Shown in pieces: positions 44,301 through 54,118 of a DNA stretch of 64,000 nucleotides (position 1 is its first letter; every line of letters starts with the position of its first letter). Location: positions 91,600 through 155,599 of the forward strand of contig QKWP01000775.1 of assembly GCA_003550325.1 (NCBI GenBank). Direction: 5' to 3'. A program made the translations under genes and the position numbers. This DNA is from Gigaspora rosea. Taxonomy: Eukaryota; Glomeromycota; Glomeromycetes; Diversisporales; Gigasporaceae. Below the pieces are notes generated by a model. It made no database searches, was not told where the DNA came from, and was given only the letters and a program-made list of their open reading frames with translations.

Positions 44301-46119
44301 AGTAATAATTAAACTTCTTAAATATGAATTAAAAAATACAATATTATGATTGTTTTTCACATAGATTGTAAAAAAAATTGAATGATTCAAATTTTGGACA
44401 AGTGAGTTAGGTGCTAAAAAAAGGGACCAAATCAACAATTTTATAAAAAAATTTATTATGCTTAACTAATTTATAAAATTTTCTAATTTATTATAGAATT
44501 TATAATATAAAAATCAATGTTTTTGCAAACCTTTTGTATTTTTCAGCATTAACAAGAACATTAATCAAATTCTTTGTTCACAAACCTTTCTAATTATTCC
44601 AATAGCTTGATTCTGACCAATTTCTTTTTTTCGATTTGTATATGACTACAGGTGTTCTGACTAGTGAATTAGCATTGAATGCTACTTATTTAAATGGTCT
44701 GGCCGGTGCTACTCTAAGTACTTTATTACAACTTTGTTTTACAGTTTTTGGTGGATTGATTTTAGCTCTTATAGTTGGGTGGAAGTTTGCTTTAGTTTGC
44801 ATGAGCTGTATACCTGTGATAATTGGGTCAGGTATTCTTCGTATAAAAATGTTGAATGGCTTCCAACAAAAAACTAAAAAGGCATATGAAAGTTCCGCTC
44901 AATTTGCTTGTGAGAGCACTAAAAATATTCGAACTGTTGCTGCTCTTACTCATGAAGAAGATAGATTAAGAATTTACTATAATATGCTTGATGAGCCAAT
45001 GCATCAAGGTTTTAAGATTGCATTTTTAATTTCAATTATTTTTGCTGTTGCGCAAAGTGTTATCTTTTTAACAAATGCTTTAGCATTCTGGTATAGTAGC
45101 AGATTAATTATTGTTGGTGAATATGACATTAGAAAGATGTTTACTGTCTTTGTTGCTGTTATATTTGGTTCAATGTCTGCTGGCCGAGCATTTGCATTTG
45201 CACCTGATATAGCCAAAGCAAGGACCGCCGCTGCATCTATCATATCACTGATTGAAGGTGTTCCAACAATTGATACTTGGTCTAATACTGGTAAAAATGT
45301 TAATATTATTGATGGGCATATAAAATTCACAAAAGTACACTTTTGGTATCCAACTTGACCTCATACTTCAATACTAAATGGTATAGATCTAGACATAAAA
45401 CCCGGTCAATATGCTGCATTGGTTGGTCCTTCAGGATGTGGTAAAACTACCATTATTAGTTTAATTAAACGATTTTATGATATAACTAATGGAAAAGTTG
45501 AAATTGATGGAATAGACATTTCTGCCTTAAATGTTTGTAATCTTTGAGAAAATATTGCATTGGTTAGTCAAGAACCATCTTTATATGATATGACGATTAA
45601 GGAAAATGTGATTTTTGGATGTCGACCAGGACAACAAGCAACTCAAGAAGATGTCGAAAATGCCTGTCGTGAAGCAAATATTCATGATTTTATAATAGCT
45701 TTACCTGATGGTTATGACACTCATGTTGGTGGAAAAGGAATGCAACTTTCAGGTGGTCAGAAGCAAAGAATTGCAATTGCAAGAGCACTTATTCGAAATT
45801 CTAGGATTTTATTATTAGATGAAGCAACATCAGCACTAGATTCTGGTTCCGAAAAGGCTGTACAAAAAGCTTTAGATATTGCTGCCAAGGGCAGAACAAG
45901 TGAGTTTTACTGCATCTAATATATTTTTTGTTTAAACTTGCATGAAACTAACTAGATTTTTTTTAAAAAAAAGCTTTGGCTATAACACATCGATTATCAA
46001 CAATTAAACATGTGGATGTTATATTTGTGATAAAGGATGGTAAAGTACATGAACAAGGAACACATCAAGAACTGTTGTTACGAAAGGGAATATATTATAC
46101 TATGATGCAAGAACAATGA
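41386..46119 (+). pseudogene. ABCB-type full-length ABC transporter, broken
   Basis: Nine exons can be joined by GT-AG introns (41386-41553, 41633-41977, 42049-42453, 42602-42911, 42976-43128, 43196-43512, 43677-44297, 44652-45899, 45974-46119), about 1237 aa in TMD-NBD-TMD-NBD order, the length of P-glycoprotein/Ste6-type exporters. NBD1: [40 protein letters not shown]2: [37 protein letters not shown]. Such pumps export peptides, lipids or drugs. The gene is interrupted by TAA at 42049, TGA at 42187, 45356 and 45545, and one missing A near 43721. At least the last two TGAs stand where the family has Arg (YPT-R-P; NL-R-EN), as CGA-to-TGA would give. Exon structure is otherwise complete, so loss is recent or partly a base-call matter. 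Confidence 0.9.
42486..42549. repeat. Perfect 64 bp palindrome in an ABC intron
   Basis: TTAAATCTATTATAGGTGAC plus ACCTCTGGAAA, two bases, then the exact mirror. Stem of 31 bp without mismatch, loop of 2. It lies wholly within the 148 bp intron 42454-42601, which is about twice the length of its neighbours, so it is probably a very recent miniature insertion. Confidence 0.9.
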
Positions 46120-46137
46120 ATATATAATTCAGATTAT

Positions 46138-46404
46138 TCATTTAAATGGTTGTTGAAGAAAATTTATGTTTTCTTCAGTTGTTTTAATTATTTGTATAGT
46201 TTCCTTAGTAGTTGTTGGTATCTTTCTCCTTTTGATATATCCTTGTGGGAGTTTTTCTTTTTGAAGAAAGATTTCTTCTTTTATTTCAGTAATTTGAAAT
46301 ATTTGTTTTTTCAGTAATGCTTCGAGCAGCTTCTTAAATAATCTTTGAATTTTGGTAAATTCATTGATTTGATTCAGTGTTATTCGTTTCCAGTCTTGGT
46401 TTAT
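46138..46404 (-). CDS. Conserved-looking hypothetical fragment, 88 codons
   Basis: A minus-strand frame converging on the ABC transporter end. It reads INQDWKRITLNQINEFTKIQ, RLFKKLLEALLKKQ, EIFLQKEKLPQGYIKRRKIP, TTTKETIQIIKTTEENINFL and ends QQPFK-stop. Composition is strongly protein-like (amphipathic helices, basic patch). No ATG is in frame before a stop at the left of INQDW, though a TTAG splice acceptor directly precedes it, so it is probably a last exon or a fragment. Family not recognised with confidence. Confidence 0.45.
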   Translation of the reverse strand: MNQDWKRITLNQINEFTKIQRLFKKLLEALLKKQIFQITEIKEEIFLQKEKLPQGYIKRRKIPTTTKETIQIIKTTEENINFLQQPFK

Positions 46405-46859
46405 CTAACGTGGTATTACTACGTAGCGAATTTTAAAAAATGATAATAGCCGAGTAATATGATTAAGTCATTTGACTTGTGATAATGCAGAATATATATC
46501 TCTTGTCATTTAAGCTAAATACCCTTTAACTTTAGTCATTTAGTCCCTTTTTTATTTTAGGCTGGCCAAAGTTATTTTGTTGGTATACGTAAATATTTTA
46601 AGATCCGCACGAATTAAACATATTCACGCCAGAGTATTAAAAAAATCTTTATTGGCCAACTTTATTTTTATTTTATTTATCGTAACTGCAAGCGTTTCAT
46701 AATATTAAACAATAAAATTATAATTAGTTTAACGTCATGAAGACAAACATTTTTTATGTTACAATTGTGAAAAAATACCTTTTCTTTATAAATCAATTTG
46801 ATTGGCTAATGTAATGGTAAACTTTAAATTTTGTATCTAACCATATTTGGTTAGTTAAT

Positions 46860-46985
46860 ATTCGTACAAATAGTTCAATTGTTATATTGAATAGTAAAAA
46901 ATTTTCATGACTACATGCCTTAGAGTTAGTAATGTGCGTACAAATAGTTTGATTGTTATATTGAATAGTAAAAAATTTGATTCCT
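46860..46985. repeat. ~70 bp direct duplication
   Basis: CGTACAAATAGTTCAATTGT, TATATTGAATAGTAAAAAATTT and TACATGCCTTA repeat about 70 bp later with few changes. Confidence 0.7.
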
Positions 46986-47098
46986 ACATGTCTTATTAAT
47001 GAACAAATAAAATTTTAATGCTCTTAATTCGAATAGGGAGTAAATTAAAATTTAATAGCTAAGTAGAATGTTTAAAAATTTAAAATTAACATTAAAAA

Positions 47099-48067
47099 AT
47101 GAATTATAATACATCTTTTGTTATTAATCCTGCCTTTAAAGGCAGACAGTTTGAATTTGCTATTATTGAAGAGCTGTCAAGAAAAAAAATACAATTCATA
47201 TATACGGGGTGAGTCTCATTGAGTTATTTGTAGAGTTGTTGTGTATCTGAAGTTACGCTGCCACATCTGTGTAAATAATCTGGGAATTGAAAGCGCATCG
47301 TGGCCAACTGCTTTGGCAGTTGAACGTTCTTTTCAGTTTCAGATGTTCTGGAAATGACGCATGCTCTGCCGGAATTCATGGTGAATAGGATACACAAACA
47401 TAAGTCTGATAATCTCTTATGTTTTTGATGATGATGATACATATACTCATTATTTTTATTATTTTAGTGGCAGTAAAGATGGAGGAGTCGATATTTGTGT
47501 TTATATTTCTGGTATCAAATTTGTAGTTCAGTGTAAAAATTGGATTAAAGAAATAGGTATTAAGAGGCATGACTGATGTTGAAATTTTTTGTTTTGTTTT
47601 GAAACTAAAGTATAAATTCGCATATACTCTAATATATTTGCTAAGTTCTAACTTATCTTATCTAAATTTAAATTTTTATTGTAAATTTCTCTCTGATGTC
47701 TTATTTATAATCTGGTAATAATTTTTTTGGTACAATTACAAAAAATTTCACCATTAGCCGAGTTAATTACATAAAAAAGTTTATTTGGATATATATATTT
47801 ATAAACTTTTAAATTGCAGGTTCTTCCGTTGTGCAATCATTGGATGGAACTCTCACCCAACAACCAAAAGGGACCATTGGTGTTGTGGTGGTTCCCAATG
47901 AAGGAGGATTTACCTCTAAGTGTAAAGAAAGATCCAGAATCTCAATATATCATATTATTCTCACTAACAAAATAATATTTGCAGAGAGCTTGAATTCGTT
48001 AGTTGAAATATTCATTTTGTTTCTTGTTGTAAACATTTTTTTATTTCTTTTTTTTGCGCTAATTTAG
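47099..48067 (+). CDS. Mrr-like PD-(D/E)XK endonuclease-fold protein with C-terminal TM helix
   Basis: Three exons (47099-47208, 47468-47556, 47820-48067) give an intact 148-residue protein. It begins MNYNTSFVINPAFKGRQFEF and AIIEELSRKKIQFIYTG, then GSKDGGVDI and FVVQCKNW: the Asp of GGVD and the Q-C-K of QCKN fit the Mrr/restriction-endonuclease active-site pattern. KGTIGVVVVPNEGGFTSKCK follows as the usual beta-helix continuation. The last 25 residues (EIFILFLVVNIFLFLFFALI) form one membrane helix, so the domain would be tail-anchored facing the cytosol. Role unknown; DNA cleavage is possible only by analogy. A paralogue lies at 61725-62468. The first intron (47209-47467) carries a conserved structured element. 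Confidence 0.75.
47241..47391. ncRNA. Candidate structured intronic element, copy A
   Basis: About 150 bp with visibly higher G+C than its surroundings, inside intron 1 of the Mrr-like gene. It matches the element in the paralogue's intron (62203-62349) in order and orientation relative to the host gene. Anchors: TATCTGAAGTTAC, GCATCGTGGCCA, TGAACGT and TGGTGAATAGG. Between GGCCA and TGAACG it forms a 7 bp hairpin, CAACTGC-TTTG-GCAGTTG (47305-47322). The other copy has a different sequence but still pairs. No coding frame is shared. It could be an intron-hosted small RNA; on the opposite strand AGAACA and ACA could be H and ACA boxes, but the class is unproven. Confidence 0.45.
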
Positions 48068-48856
48068 CTACTTTATTCGTTTTTATGTATCTAAAATATT
48101 CGCAGGAGAATTACTATTTTTTTTAATAGTTCATTTTAGTACTGTATTTAATGAATAAAACTTTTAACAACATTATTGTAGAGTTCAGCATCATTACGTA
48201 TTGTGTGAAAGATTTAATCGGCAAATTAAATATTGAATTGCTAATTATTGTATGGTAAAGAAAAATAAATTTGCCGTATTAATTGATATTATAAATTTTC
48301 TCGGCACCAAAACCAAGTTATTAAAATCAAATTAGTGCCAAAACACTTCAAAGTGTTCTTTAATACTGTACTTATTTTGTTGCCAAGCATATTGATTCCT
48401 TAATTAATATATCGATGTCAAAATTATTGGGTTCATACGGTTCACAAATCAAAATTTCAGCTGAATAGTTTTGTAAGAAAATCTTAAAATTTTATTGAAT
48501 GCATTTTTTATTCCAATTTGACTTGCGAACCGTCCCGTATAAAAATATCAGATCAAATTAATCGTGTTTGACTTCTTGCGAGATAACATCATTCTATAAA
48601 GTTCTCAAAAATTTTTAACATTAAAATTTTTAATTCAAAATTTAAGATTTTTAATTCAAAAATTTTTTTAATTTGCTTCTATGAATAATAGAATTAAAAT
48701 GAAATTCCAGATGATAAGAATTTTAATTTTACATTTTTTATGGTTAAAGATATTTTGTTATAGTTTATTACATTTCACAAAAATCAATTTATTTTATAAT
48801 AGATAAGTTCTTACAGCATTGAGTAAACAAGTTGACAATTTTCTTCCGGTCTTATA
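48068..48856. other. Intergenic between convergent genes
   Basis: AT-rich with A/T homopolymers. No gene recognised. Confidence 0.5.
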
Positions 48857-50414
48857 TTATCGAGGGATAATGCGCACTTTTAGCTCCTTACATTCATTAA
48901 TTAAAAGTACACATGACCTTTTCAAAGGTGCTTCAGATTCAACTAATTCTATATCATATTTTCTAAAGAATAAAACTATAATAATTTTGATAGAATTCAT
49001 TGCTAAAAGGCGTGCCGGGCACATTTTATTTCCTCCACCAAATAGTATAAAGCTATTTTTTTCAATATACTCATCATTCTTAATAAATCTTTCTGGATTA
49101 AACTTCACTGGATCCTCCCAATGTTTCTTATTAAGATGAATAAAATTATAGTGCACTATGAATTTTTGTCCTGCTTTCCAGTTAAAGCTACATGCATTAC
49201 CATCATCTATTGCACACCTTAAAGTGTACAACACTGTTGATATTAGACATAATGATTCATTAACACAAGCCTCAGTATAAGGTAACTTAATCGTACTAAT
49301 GTCGTCATATGTAATGGGCCGAGTTTTGTCGTTATGGAATACCTTGTCAATTTCCGCATAAACCTTTTCTTTTATTAAGGGATTTTTACAAAGTAAATAT
49401 ACTAAAAAGCTTACAGAATTTGTTGTCTAAATAAATTTGAGGTGGTGTTAATAAACTTGAATTGCAATGTAATAAACTTAAAAGATACAATAAGATAGCA
49501 ATACTTACAGTGCTAATGCCAATAAAAGTTTCATAAATAATGATCCTGATTTCTTCATCTTTTAATTTATTCTTGGTATTTGCACAAATTAATGTTGTTA
49601 AAATGTCAGAATTGTATTTTTTCATTTGATTGATTTCTTCTCTTCTTTTTTCTACTAAATCATCAAAATATTTTTTCAACCATTCATCGTTTTTTAAATA
49701 CTTTTTTTTAAATAAATTAAAAGGTGGAACGTAAGTAGCAATAAACTTTGGCAGCAAACGATGAAAGATAATACTTTTTATCCAAATATTTATTTTATAT
49801 GACAACTCCTTTGAAATAGGTTCTTTTGTATATCCTTCAATTGCTAGTAGTCTAACTGCCCATTCCTTAAAATTGATATCAAAACTAGAACTTTGTTGTT
49901 TGCTCTCCATCAATTTTATTGAGTCTTCAAAGATCATTTCAATTTCTTTAATATATTCTTTCCAAAATGAAGGTGTCATGATACTTTGGGCTAGAAATGC
50001 TTTATTATGTTTCCAAGATTCTAAATTATTGTTAAAGCCAATTCCTTTGCCAGCTAACTCATCTAATTCGAATTCAGCACGACTTTTAAAATTTTAACTT
50101 GATGAATATTTATTAATGTCTTCCAGTAGGTTTGCATCTCCTATACAGATCTTTCGCTCTGAACCAATGTAAAACTCAACCAGTTTGCTTCCATATTTTT
50201 CTTGAAGATCAAAGAGGATATCATCTAATTCTCTATAAAGAAAATAAAGATTACCAATCAAAGGTAATGGAAAGGGCCCAGGAAGTTTATTTTCGTGAGT
50301 AAAATAGGCATAATAAAATTTAACCATATAGGCTGCAACGACAATAATGAAAAATATTAGAATATCATGGAGCGTAGGCGATGACAAAGGAATCAGTAGC
50401 GATTGTAAACCCAT
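48857..50414 (-). pseudogene. Cytochrome P450 with two lesions
   Basis: Minus strand. Exon 1 (50414-49509) has an N-terminal membrane anchor (ILIFFIIVVAAYMVKFYYAY), the proline-rich hinge KLPGPFPLPLIGN, and later FIGIST. Intron 49508-49427. Exon 2 (49426-48857) continues TTNSVSFLVYLLCKNPLIKE (I-helix), the K-helix PYTEACVNESL, FNPERF (PERF) and FILFGGGNKMCPAR with the haem Cys. Spliced length is about 491 codons, normal for a microsomal P450. Two defects: an in-frame TAA at 50094-50096, after NKYSSS, and Cys (TGT) where the ExxR arginine should be in NESLC. That Arg is nearly invariant; CGT-to-TGT would explain it. Substrate unknown. Likely non-functional. Confidence 0.85.
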
Positions 50415-50929
50415 ATTTCATTTCCGTGCTTTTCTATAATAATGCAGAAGATACTTTTTAAATAAAATTTGCTTATCAGAAATGAACAATTAGTTTCAAT
50501 TTAAAAAATGACAATAAAAAGAATTTAGTTGCTAAATTGAAAATTAAATTTTGTTAAGCTTGATAGTATTATAAAGAATAAATAAACACAAAATTAATTT
50601 GAGTAAATAAATTCTAGAAATTAAAAAAAATCATTTTTTTTAATTTTTCTAATTTGCCAACTTAGTCGTACTCTCTTTTCTATTGTATATTAAACAATTT
50701 AAGAAAGTAAATAATGAATATTTTTCACAAATAAATCAACTTAAATTTTAATTATAATAATTATTCAATTCAATACTACTGTATTTATTTATTTGGAAAT
50801 TTGAAATAACATTATAGTAAGTTATAAGTTATATATTATAAAAATTTTTTGTTATATCGATACTGCATTATACTTTGTAAAATATTAAATACGTATAATA
50901 ACCTTATAGCTAACTTTGTACCTTCCAAA
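50415..50929. other. Divergent promoter region
   Basis: About 500 bp between the P450 start and the Sel1-like gene start, AT-rich with poly-A/T tracts. It presumably drives both genes. No sites assigned. Confidence 0.45.
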
Positions 50930-51307
50930 ATGCATCTTAACTATGACTATGCTTTAGTAAACTTTGAAGTAGATTTTTCATATTTAGATGATTGCTATGC
51001 ATTTACTCAATTTCTTGCTGAATTTAATAATATGAACCTTGATGGATCAGAAAGAGATATTGAAATTAACAATATTTTAAGAGAAATCCGAGAAATATTA
51101 AAGGAACTTGCTAAAACTGAAGATGATAAAGAAGTAAAATATTGGTTAGCGTTTTATTTATGGTATGGAATTGGAGTTGAAAAGTTAAGAAAACAAGATC
51201 AGAAGGTTGCTATTGAGCTACTTGAAGGTTTAGTTAAAGAAGGATATTTAAAAGCACGTATTTTCTTGAAGAGAATCCACAATATACTGGCTGTTAGTAA
51301 ATTGTAA
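50930..51307 (+). CDS. Small Sel1-like protein, 125 aa
   Basis: The start is placed at the ATG of MHLNYDYALVNFEVDF (50930), because the 27 codons upstream look like leader sequence. The rest is helical: ERDIEINNILREIREILKEL, then VKYWLAFYLWYGIGVEKLRK and VAIELLEGLVKEGYLKARIF, which together match a single Sel1 repeat (xLAxxYxxGxGV...A...ExxxxGxxxA). No introns or lesions. The family is abundant in arbuscular mycorrhizal fungi, with likely protein-binding roles. Similar in size and plan to the genes at 40571 and 58736. Confidence 0.65.
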   Translation: MHLNYDYALVNFEVDFSYLDDCYAFTQFLAEFNNMNLDGSERDIEINNILREIREILKELAKTEDDKEVKYWLAFYLWYGIGVEKLRKQDQKVAIELLEGLVKEGYLKARIFLKRIHNILAVSKL

Positions 51308-52080
51308 TGTTTCTACTAGAAAACTAATGCAGTACACGGGGTTGAGACAATTCCGGATCAAAATTGAGGTTTTAAAACATGTTTGGCTCAAAATTTTATT
51401 AAGATAACTTTTCAGTTCTTATTTACATATTTTTATTTTTATTTTTATATTTTACTGTTAGATCAATACAGTACTTTAGAACTTGTGCAGTACTGGATAT
51501 TGTTCTTATTTTGTTTTTTTTAGATTTTTTTTTTGTTTTTTATGTTTCGTATATAAAATTTTTGACACAAATTTTTCATGTTAGGTTAAAATTAGGGTTT
51601 GGGAAGGGTTTTTGGGGCGTATAATATTTTTGCTTAGAATACTCTGCACCACTTTATTAGCTAGTTTTTAAGATAACGTATTTATAGATATAAAACACCA
51701 AAGGTGCATTTAGTAAAAGTCGATGAATTATCAATATAGTGATTCTAAATTAATATTTAAGGAATATAAAGACGCAGAAAGATAAAAAAGTCTGCAAATG
51801 GAGTAAGATAAACCTAACCTGAATGTTAAAATTTAATTGTTGAATTAAATTAGCTGTCAGACGGTTTTCAGGTTCAGACTTCCAATATGTTGGAAGTCTG
51901 AACCCGAAAAACGTTTGACGACCAAACAACAAACAGTTTTGAACCAAATTTCTCAAATTGCCAGGATATCTAAGCTCAAAGTTCAAAAATACGCATATTA
52001 ATATTAATAAAACAAAAATTTAATATGCTTATAATGATAAATGCTACCAAGAATAAACTTATTTAGACTTGTTAAAATTT
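51308..52080. other. Intergenic with a short perfect hairpin
   Basis: At about 51867-51906, GGTTCAGACTTCCAA, TAT, GTTGGAAGTCTGAACC forms a 15 bp stem, probably a miniature foldback. Near 51590 the phrase TTAGGGTTTGGG resembles telomeric repeat. No gene recognised. Confidence 0.5.
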
Positions 52081-52743
52081 TTAATTTGGAATCAAAAAGT
52101 TAAATTCAATCAAATCATATGGTTCAATATAATCAAGATCAGGTGAAAAAATTTGATCAACAGTTGTAGAATAATTCAAAAACTCTTCTAGAATAAATGA
52201 TGGAGGTGGTGATAAAGGTGGTAGTTGAGAAATTTCTGATGTAATAAATTGAGGAAGATATGAAGGGTTTGAATTCAACAAAGTAGAGTTGGCTATTTGA
52301 GTAATGTCTTCGCCAGGTAAATTGTTTTTTTTATTAGAAAGGGTATTAAATTTGTATTTCCTTTGTGACTTTTTTTTTGGCCGGTATTCATAGTCAGGAT
52401 AGTTTTTCTGATGCTCAACCTTCATTTGATCTGCAAGTTTTTCAAACTGAAACTTTACTTCTTCAGATTCATTTTGCCACATTTTAGAAGCAACCTTGGA
52501 TATATTAGAATTTGTCAAGTTTTTATATTGTTTCTTAATTTTGGATTGTTGGTATTTTCTATATAGTATAAAAGAATTTGGAGGACGTGGTGGAGGACGT
52601 AGTACTTTGATTTCCTTTTGCCTCCTATGTTTCTTGCTTTTTTCCTGACTTTCTGAAATGAGTGACGATTTAGAAATTGCATAATTAATAATGCTAGGAT
52701 CTTCTTCAGAAAGCATAAACATGGAACAAAATTCTTCCATCAT
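52081..52743 (-). CDS. MATA-type HMG-box protein
   Basis: 220 codons, one exon. The HMG box (about residues 53-135) reads RPPNSFILYRKYQQSKIKKQ, SNISKVASKMWQNESEEVKF, EKLADQMKVEHQKNYPDYEY, RPKKKSQRK: helices 1-3 and the basic end, a canonical MATA_HMG domain. The N-terminus (MMEEFCSMFMLSEEDPSIIN) is acidic; a basic stretch KSKKHRRQKEIKVLRPPPRP precedes the box. The C-terminus is Pro/Ser-rich (QLPPLSPPPSFILEEFLNYS) and looks like an activation region. DNA-binding regulator of the mating-type-like HMG family. Intact, unlike the insert-bearing box at 28492. Confidence 0.88.
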   Translation of the reverse strand: MMEEFCSMFMLSEEDPSIINYAISKSSLISESQEKSKKHRRQKEIKVLRPPPRPPNSFILYRKYQQSKIKKQYKNLTNSNISKVASKMWQNESEEVKFQFEKLADQMKVEHQKNYPDYEYRPKKKSQRKYKFNTLSNKKNNLPGEDITQIANSTLLNSNPSYLPQFITSEISQLPPLSPPPSFILEEFLNYSTTVDQIFSPDLDYIEPYDLIEFNFLIPN

Positions 52744-53144
52744 TATCGCAAGATATAATGATTGAATTCAAAAAGGGCAAATAATAAATTTATAAGACCA
52801 TTAAATATGAAAATATATTGAAAAAATTTTCGTGTTTAGACAATATCTTTGACTATCTGTCTAATATTTCATTGGGCTTTTTCCTGTTGAAAACCGAAAA
52901 CCTAATAGAATTATGAATTTGGCTAAACCGTTTATTAATCCTTTTTAAGACAAATAGAAAATTTACAAACACGGGGTTATTGTTTTAAGTTGATTTTGTC
53001 ATTATAACAATCGTAAGATGTTTTTTTTCTTATAAAAAATACTTATTTTTTTATATTTTATTTTATTTTTATTTAGGGTTCTAAACATTCGTGCTTTCGG
53101 ACTAATATTTGGCCGAACATGCTGTATTGTATTCTGCATATGGC
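52744..53144. other. Intergenic, upstream of the HMG gene
   Basis: AT-rich. No gene recognised; presumably the HMG promoter. Confidence 0.45.
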
Positions 53145-53412
53145 TAAGTGCTGAGAAAAGGGACAAAATTGACAACAAAAAGATCTTCAGAAAATCAATG
53201 TTTATATTGTAAATCTTATAATAAATCATAAGGAAATGCAAAATTTAAAGTGCTAATACTGCAAAATTTTATTAATACAACTACTTTTGTGTTTTAAGCA
53301 AAAAATGTTTCTAATCTTATTCTAAATTGATTTATGTAAAAAAATATCTTTTAAAAAAATTGTCAATTTCGTCCCTTTGTCCCTTTTCTCAGCACTTAGC
53401 TCATATGCAGAC
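53145..53412. mobile_element. MITE with ~45 bp inverted ends
   Basis: GGCTAAGTGCTGAGAAAAGG, GACAAAATTGACAA on the left is mirrored by TTGTCAATTTCGTCCCTTTG, TCCCTTTTCTCAGCACTTAGC on the right, extended by CTGCATATG outside. The AT-rich middle has no protein. Single-arm remnants of the same family appear near 26210, 44405 and 59745. Open frames in the element are artefacts. Confidence 0.8.
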
Positions 53413-53689
53413 AAATTTTTCTGAAAATTTGACTTTTCTAAATCGGAAAATTTATGAACAAAAAAAAAATTATAATTCTGTAATGATTTTCTTTCAAAAA
53501 TTAAGCTTAATTTACGGTATCAATTATTGACATCTAACTAACAAGGTCACATAGCGAATAGTTTAATATAGTTATACTGATACGTAATAAAATTAAGGTT
53601 TGCATCTATTTCTACTTTTAATTGTGACCAAAGAGTTCAAAAAATAATTTGAGCGGCAGGAAAATCTCATGATGACAAATATCCATATT

Positions 53690-54118
53690 ACAGTATTACG
53701 TTATTAGACCCAAACTATGCTTGGGATTCTGGCAAACATCCAAATCCCCAATTCCAAATTGCCGTAATGCTGTAATTATAAGTTTTGCCAATTTGGGATA
53801 CGGCATGTACCAAACTTCAGATTTGGGTCCCATCACTAGTTATTAATAAAGATAGGGTAAGAGTTAATCCGTAAATTATTTGAAACATTCGGATATTAGT
53901 AGTGATGGGACTGCTGAGTTTTTAGTTAATAATAAAACAATTATTAATTAGTTAATAAGTAGTTAAAATAATTAATAATTTCGTAATTGTTAAAAATAGT
54001 TATGCTAAATAGCTGCGTCATGCTGCGCTATACACTATTTAAGTAGTTTTTAGTTAATAACTCGTGCTTTTAGTTAATAATTATTATTAATTATTAATAA
54101 TGTGGGAGGTCATCACTA
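53690..54118. repeat. Nested short inverted-repeat elements (hAT-like ends)
   Basis: Three copies of an end motif occur: GGGTCCCATCACTA near 53827-53840, TAGTGATGGGAC near 53898-53910 and GGTCATCACTAGA near 54108-54120. The first closes a block starting AGACCCAAACTATGC at 53707; the other two bracket a block rich in TAGTTAATAATTA. The TAGTGATGG-type terminus is common among hAT elements. No clean target duplication found. Confidence 0.5.

Noticed and set aside
47241-47391. Firm assignment of the intronic element as an H/ACA or C/D snoRNA
   Set aside because: Possible H and ACA boxes occur only on the strand antisense to the host gene, and no C/D box pair is in the right order; the class is left open.
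47224-47442. 72-codon minus-strand frame within the Mrr-like intron
   Set aside because: It overlaps the conserved structured element, and the matching element at 62203-62349 does not keep the same frame, so structure explains the conservation better than coding.
53002-53530. Two frames of 67-79 codons
   Set aside because: They run through the inverted ends of the MITE at 53145-53412 and are translations of its AT-rich body.
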